A stretch of 37,702 bases of DNA, taken from assembly GCA_001552935.1 (NCBI GenBank), contig KQ959674.1, positions 39,911 through 77,612 on the forward strand. Reading direction: 5' to 3'. How positions within the stretch are numbered: the first letter of the stretch is position 1; every line of letters starts with the position of its first letter. The notes beneath the pieces were generated by a model. That model saw only the letters and a list, made by a program, of their open reading frames with translations, ran no database searches and was not told the DNA's origin. Shown one piece after another: positions 34,637 through 37,702 of the stretch. A program made the position numbers and the translations under genes. Origin of the DNA: Umbribacter vaginalis. GTDB lineage: Bacteria; Actinomycetota; Coriobacteriia; Coriobacteriales; Eggerthellaceae.

Positions 34637-35449
34637 CTATACACGTTCAATATGAAACTTTTTAATGCCGCTGCGCCACTGTCGTTTTGTACCGCCTTTA
34701 ATAGACAGTTTTGCTGCATCGTGATCAACAACAACGCTGCCGCCCAGCAAATTTACACCACGTTCAAAATATGCCTCGTGGGGAAGTGTCGATGGGCCTA
34801 CAACGCCGCAATATGCGTGTTTGCTCAGTTCAAGTAAGCGCACGATGGTCTTGTTGATAAGCGTCGTTCCGGTCATAAAAACAAAATCTTGCTCAGGTAA
34901 CAAAGCTTCACACGCGCTATCCGGTATGTCAAGCGAACTTGTGCAATTCCGCTCCAACACGCTTACACGCGCAATTTTTCGCATCGTTTCTACATTGGGA
35001 AAATGCCCAACCACAGCAACATTTTTGCCGCGATACTGCTCAGCAAGCGTCTTAAACGGATTGCTTGCGTCGTTGGTTTCTGCGCGGTCGAAATCGATAG
35101 CGCCACCCAGCGCTTCGACGTGCTGCACGCTTGAGTGCCATGCGTTAAGTGCAGCAACACCAATTGCCGCTTCTACAAAGTTCCACGACTTTGCAAATTG
35201 CGCTAAATTGCGCAGATCAAACTCGCGTGCATCCTTGTTGAAGCCCTCGTGCGCACCGGCCGATAGAGCGTGACTGATTCCCATGCCGCACGCCGCTTCA
35301 ACATACACCCAATGAGCGCCAATACAATAATCAATTACCTCAATACCTGCGGGAATAGCATCAATTAATTCGTCATACAGTGCCCAAAAAGGCTGCTTTT
35401 GGGTGCACGATTGAAGCGTTTCGTGATTGCTGTTATATGAACTTTGCAT
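34637..35449 (-). CDS. DUF364 / DUF4213 protein, possible metal or tetrapyrrole enzyme
   Basis: A 270-residue soluble protein from ATG 35449 (AAAAGGA upstream). The C-terminal half matches DUF364: VAVVGHFPNVETMRKIARVSVLERN, then FVFMTGTTLINKTIVRLLEL and GVVGPSTLPHEAYFERGVNLLGG. The first half fits the DUF4213 N-terminal domain with HWVYVEAACGMGISHAL and LNAWHSSVQH. The family is described as a putative heavy-metal chelation domain; the true substrate is unknown. It lies after tRNA-Glu on the same strand and is convergent with ettA. Confidence 0.8.
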   Translation of the reverse strand: MQSSYNSNHETLQSCTQKQPFWALYDELIDAIPAGIEVIDYCIGAHWVYVEAACGMGISHALSAGAHEGFNKDAREFDLRNLAQFAKSWNFVEAAIGVAALNAWHSSVQHVEALGGAIDFDRAETNDASNPFKTLAEQYRGKNVAVVGHFPNVETMRKIARVSVLERNCTSSLDIPDSACEALLPEQDFVFMTGTTLINKTIVRLLELSKHAYCGVVGPSTLPHEAYFERGVNLLGGSVVVDHDAAKLSIKGGTKRQWRSGIKKFHIERV

Positions 35450-35564
35450 AGGTATCCTTTTATTCTATGGTACAGATTTTAAGCGCAAGGAAAGGGATTG
35501 TTTCAGCCCTTCGAATGCGTTATAGCTATTGTAGCGCGATTTTTGAATGATGAAAAAGAAAAGA

Positions 35565-35641
35565 TGGTAGCTCCGACCGGATTCGAACCGGCGACCTCCG
35601 CCTTGAGAGGGCGGCGTCCTAAACCGCTAGACGACGGAGCC
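35565..35641 (-). tRNA. tRNA-Glu(CTC)
   Basis: 77 bases on the minus strand with encoded CCA. Acceptor GGCTCCG pairs with CGGAGCT (one G-U); anticodon stem CCGCC/GGCGG surrounds CTCTCAA, anticodon CTC. The T arm is GGTTCGAATCC. A T-rich run follows on the minus strand. Confidence 0.95.
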
Positions 35642-35698
35642 ACAATTTCCGCAGCGCTTAGTGCTGACACGCGTTTGGTGACGTGCGTTTGTAGCAAG

Positions 35699-35772
35699 TG
35701 GCTGGGGTGGAAGGAGTCGAACCCTCACGTACGGCACCAGAAACCGCTGTCCTGCCATTAGACTACACCCCA
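35699..35772 (-). tRNA. tRNA-Gln(CTG)
   Basis: 74 bases on the minus strand with encoded CCA. Acceptor TGGGGTG pairs with CACCCCA, discriminator G. The anticodon loop TTCTGGT gives CTG. It is 57 bases upstream of tRNA-Glu in the same direction, probably one transcript. Confidence 0.95.
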
Positions 35773-35818
35773 TCGACATATCGATGCTTGTCAGTAAAAG
35801 ACATAAGCGCAGGTTGTC

Positions 35819-35847
35819 ATACTACACAGAGCGCAGCATTTCGTCAA
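35819..35847 (-). promoter_or_regulatory. Promoter of the tRNA-Gln/tRNA-Glu pair
   Basis: On the minus strand, TTGACG (35847-35842), a 17-base spacer, then TAGTAT (35824-35819). The -35 differs from consensus by one base, and the start site would lie about 40 bases before tRNA-Gln. Confidence 0.65.
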
Positions 35848-35941
35848 GTGTCATTTTTGCAATAATGCACCTCGTACACAAATGTTCAAGCAGAAAACAC
35901 AAGTAGTTCCATTTCGGCTCATGGCGCTTTATCCCACGCAC

Positions 35942-37387
35942 TTACGAGGAACCTGCAACAAGCCAGTTCACCAGCGCATCGTGCGAATTCTCGCACCGTT
36001 TATCGATAACACGCTCAAGCGCTTTCGTTAGAATAGCTCCAATGTCGCAAGCTTCACAGTGCGTATAGGTGCATACATCATCTCCCGTAATTGCAAGCTG
36101 CTTTAGCGAATACGGCGCACCACACTTCAAAATAGCGTTGCATTGCGCTTCAAGCGCATCCGCCAGCGCTACGCCCTCTTGGTACCCAGCTGCTTTCGCT
36201 TGTGCATCAGCCCGCTGAAGAGCACACCATTCATAAAAAAGCTCCACGTTGCCTTTCATCGTTTTTAGTAGATGCTGCACCATGGTCATCGTAATTTCCT
36301 CACACGGCACACCCAGCATATCGTCATGATGTTTAACCAGGTAACACGCACGATCAATAACGCGTTTACGGTAGCCAAAGCGTGATAGCACGCTCCGTGT
36401 AATTATGCAGCTTTTCTCAGCATGTCCATGAAAGTGCCGAACACCCTGCTCCTCAACGCACACGGAGGGCTTGCCGCTGTCATGCAGCAGCGCTGCCCAG
36501 CGCAGATGAGCTTGCGCAGGTATAAAGCCAGTACAGTGTGCACTGTGTTCGTATACGTCAAAACAGTGATAGCGTGTTTTCTGGTCAAACCCTCTGCTTG
36601 CTTGTAGTTCAGGAATAAGTGCGCATACAATATCTGCATACGCTACCAGTGCTTTTTGAACGTGGCTTCCTTCCAGAAAGCGCTCAAATTCTGCGCGCAC
36701 ACGAGGCATCGGCAGCTTCTCAAGTAAGGTTTTACGCGTATTCATAGCGTGCCATGTTTCTTCATCGATAGAAAAGCCCATTTCACTTGCAAAACGAAGT
36801 GCACGAAGAATGCGCAACGCATCCTCGCTCATGCGCATATCAGCGCTCCCAACAGCTCGAATAATGCCGCGCTTACAATCGCGCAGCCCTCCGTATGCAT
36901 CAACCAGCCCACGCGAAGCGTTCCACGCAAGTGCATTGATCGTAAAATCGCGCCGTGCAAGGTCATCTTCTATCGTTTGAACAGGGGATACTGCATCAGG
37001 ATGCCGCGCATCGCTATACGTTCCATCGCTTCGATACTGCGTTACTTCAAAACACATGCCGTCAATTACCACGCTAAGCGTACCATGCGCAATACCCGTA
37101 TGATGAACGCTCCACCCGTGGGATAACGCTACGCGCTCAACATGCTCCCAGGGCGCATTTGCAGCAAGATCGATATCGTGACGTGGTCGATCGAGCACTA
37201 CGTCGCGCAGCCATCCGCCAACAACAAATGCTTCAATGCCAGCATTATTAAGAGCTTCCATTAAACATTGTGCCTGGTTGGGTAAGTGAGAAGTAAAAAG
37301 CTCGTTAAGACACGTGTGTGCATCACGTGCGCTTTTACGTTCTAACTGCACGAGAGTATCGATAGGCGTAGTGTGTTTCGTGTTCAT
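35942..37387 (-). CDS. cca: CCA tRNA nucleotidyltransferase with HD domain
   Basis: Adds or repairs the CCA end of tRNAs. ATG 37387 has GGAGG 9 bases upstream; an earlier ATG at 37420 precedes the ribosome site. This gives 481 residues. The N-terminal polymerase-beta-like head has VVGGWLRDVVLDRPRHDIDLA (about 55-75), where the aspartates bind metal. RRDFTINALAWN and SEDALRILRALRFASEMGF are class II CCA-enzyme motifs. The C-terminal half has an HD phosphohydrolase-like domain (WAALLHDSGKP), as in actinobacterial enzymes. It lies upstream of two tRNA genes on the same strand that already encode CCA, so repair may be its main job there. Confidence 0.95.
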   Translation of the reverse strand: MNTKHTTPIDTLVQLERKSARDAHTCLNELFTSHLPNQAQCLMEALNNAGIEAFVVGGWLRDVVLDRPRHDIDLAANAPWEHVERVALSHGWSVHHTGIAHGTLSVVIDGMCFEVTQYRSDGTYSDARHPDAVSPVQTIEDDLARRDFTINALAWNASRGLVDAYGGLRDCKRGIIRAVGSADMRMSEDALRILRALRFASEMGFSIDEETWHAMNTRKTLLEKLPMPRVRAEFERFLEGSHVQKALVAYADIVCALIPELQASRGFDQKTRYHCFDVYEHSAHCTGFIPAQAHLRWAALLHDSGKPSVCVEEQGVRHFHGHAEKSCIITRSVLSRFGYRKRVIDRACYLVKHHDDMLGVPCEEITMTMVQHLLKTMKGNVELFYEWCALQRADAQAKAAGYQEGVALADALEAQCNAILKCGAPYSLKQLAITGDDVCTYTHCEACDIGAILTKALERVIDKRCENSHDALVNWLVAGSS

Positions 37388-37702
37388 TGAAAATAACCTC
37401 CGCATGTACCTTATCATCACGTGCTGTTCGCGCGAATGTTCGTAATCTATACATTATAATGCACGTGCGTTTTGTTTCATGATTGAAGCGTAGATATCGC
37501 TGCTTATGAGCACGAATACGGTATGTACATCGTTTTTATAACGTTAGTTGTGGAAACTTCTTCATAATTTAGGAAAGCTTACTCGTAACTCTTGCGTGCT
37601 TGTGTAAAGCACGGTAAAGTATCGCTTCGCGTCTTCAAGGAGAACGCATAGGGAAGGGCTGTGAAGGTAAGCCCTGCACACGTACCCCTTCAGAAATTTT
37701 TC
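37388..37702. other. Right-edge region upstream of cca
   Basis: Holds the cca promoter area: TATAAT on the minus strand at 37458-37453, with a weak -35. On the plus strand there is a candidate promoter, TTGCGT, a 17-base spacer and TAAAGT, at about 37592-37620. Near the edge AGGGCT (37655-37660) pairs with AGCCCT (37670-37675), or GAAGGG (37653-37658) with CCCTTC (37686-37691). A GTG at 37661 opens a frame (MKVSPAHVPLQKFF) that runs off the window, but its ribosome site is poorly spaced. Confidence 0.35.

Noticed and set aside
1-37702. CRISPR arrays, rRNA genes, insertion sequences, prophage genes, toxin-antitoxin pairs
   Set aside because: No repeat-spacer pattern, rRNA motif, transposase, integrase or convincing toxin was seen. 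The XRE-membrane pair was considered as toxin-antitoxin but fits a regulator-membrane protein module better.

Overview
The window looks like chromosomal DNA of a Gram-positive actinobacterium of the class Coriobacteriia, probably Eggerthellaceae and perhaps Cryptobacterium-like. This placement is inferred from moderate GC (one hand-counted core line is 50%), LysS with a C-terminal tRNA-binding domain, a basic Lys/Ser/Thr/Ala-rich extension on the primary sigma factor, and the purine gene set. No database search was possible. Most of the window is housekeeping genes with clear Shine-Dalgarno sequences and short gaps.

Layout. 1-1727: 3' part of rpoC, with a long C-terminal tail carrying an alpha-CTD-like module, then a structured element, a small ORF and a strong terminator. 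2072-4562: glmM and a class B sortase, both for the cell envelope. 4715-11357: purine cluster purF-purM-purN-(XdhC-like)-purH. 11384-12394: flippase-like membrane protein. 12740-12816: tRNA-Pro(CGG). 13075-16186: tatA, greA and lysS; lysS is interrupted by an in-frame TAG. 16240 to about 17513: AT-rich island (20% and 25% GC in two hand-counted lines) with an XRE regulator, a DER-motif membrane protein and a small DUF3923-like membrane protein. 17826-19030: bcp and yaaA, an overlapping peroxide-defence pair. 19283-21935 (minus): DUF1461 membrane protein and gltX. 22136-23506 (minus): ATP-grasp-like enzyme, divergent from metK. 23778-27545: metK and priA, preceded by a compact structured leader at metK. 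27843-32238: rpoD (sigA) and rlmKL. 32578-32652: tRNA with anticodon CAU. 32894-34573: ettA. 34637-37387 (minus): cca, tRNA-Gln(CTG), tRNA-Glu(CTC) and a DUF364 protein.

How the genes work together. Themes are transcription (rpoC, greA, rpoD), translation (lysS, gltX, rlmKL, ettA, cca, four tRNAs), de novo purine synthesis, envelope building (glmM, sortase, tatA), and methionine/SAM and oxidative-stress metabolism.

Most noteworthy: (1) the alpha-CTD-like module on beta-prime, which keeps the residues that bind UP-element DNA in E. coli alpha; (2) the metK leader, with a plausible Shine-Dalgarno switch; (3) a nested hairpin of about 87 nt after rpoC; (4) the TAG in lysS at what should be a lysine-binding Glu codon; (5) a degenerate RlmL half in RlmKL; (6) the AT-rich island with its own consensus promoter and operator-like repeat.
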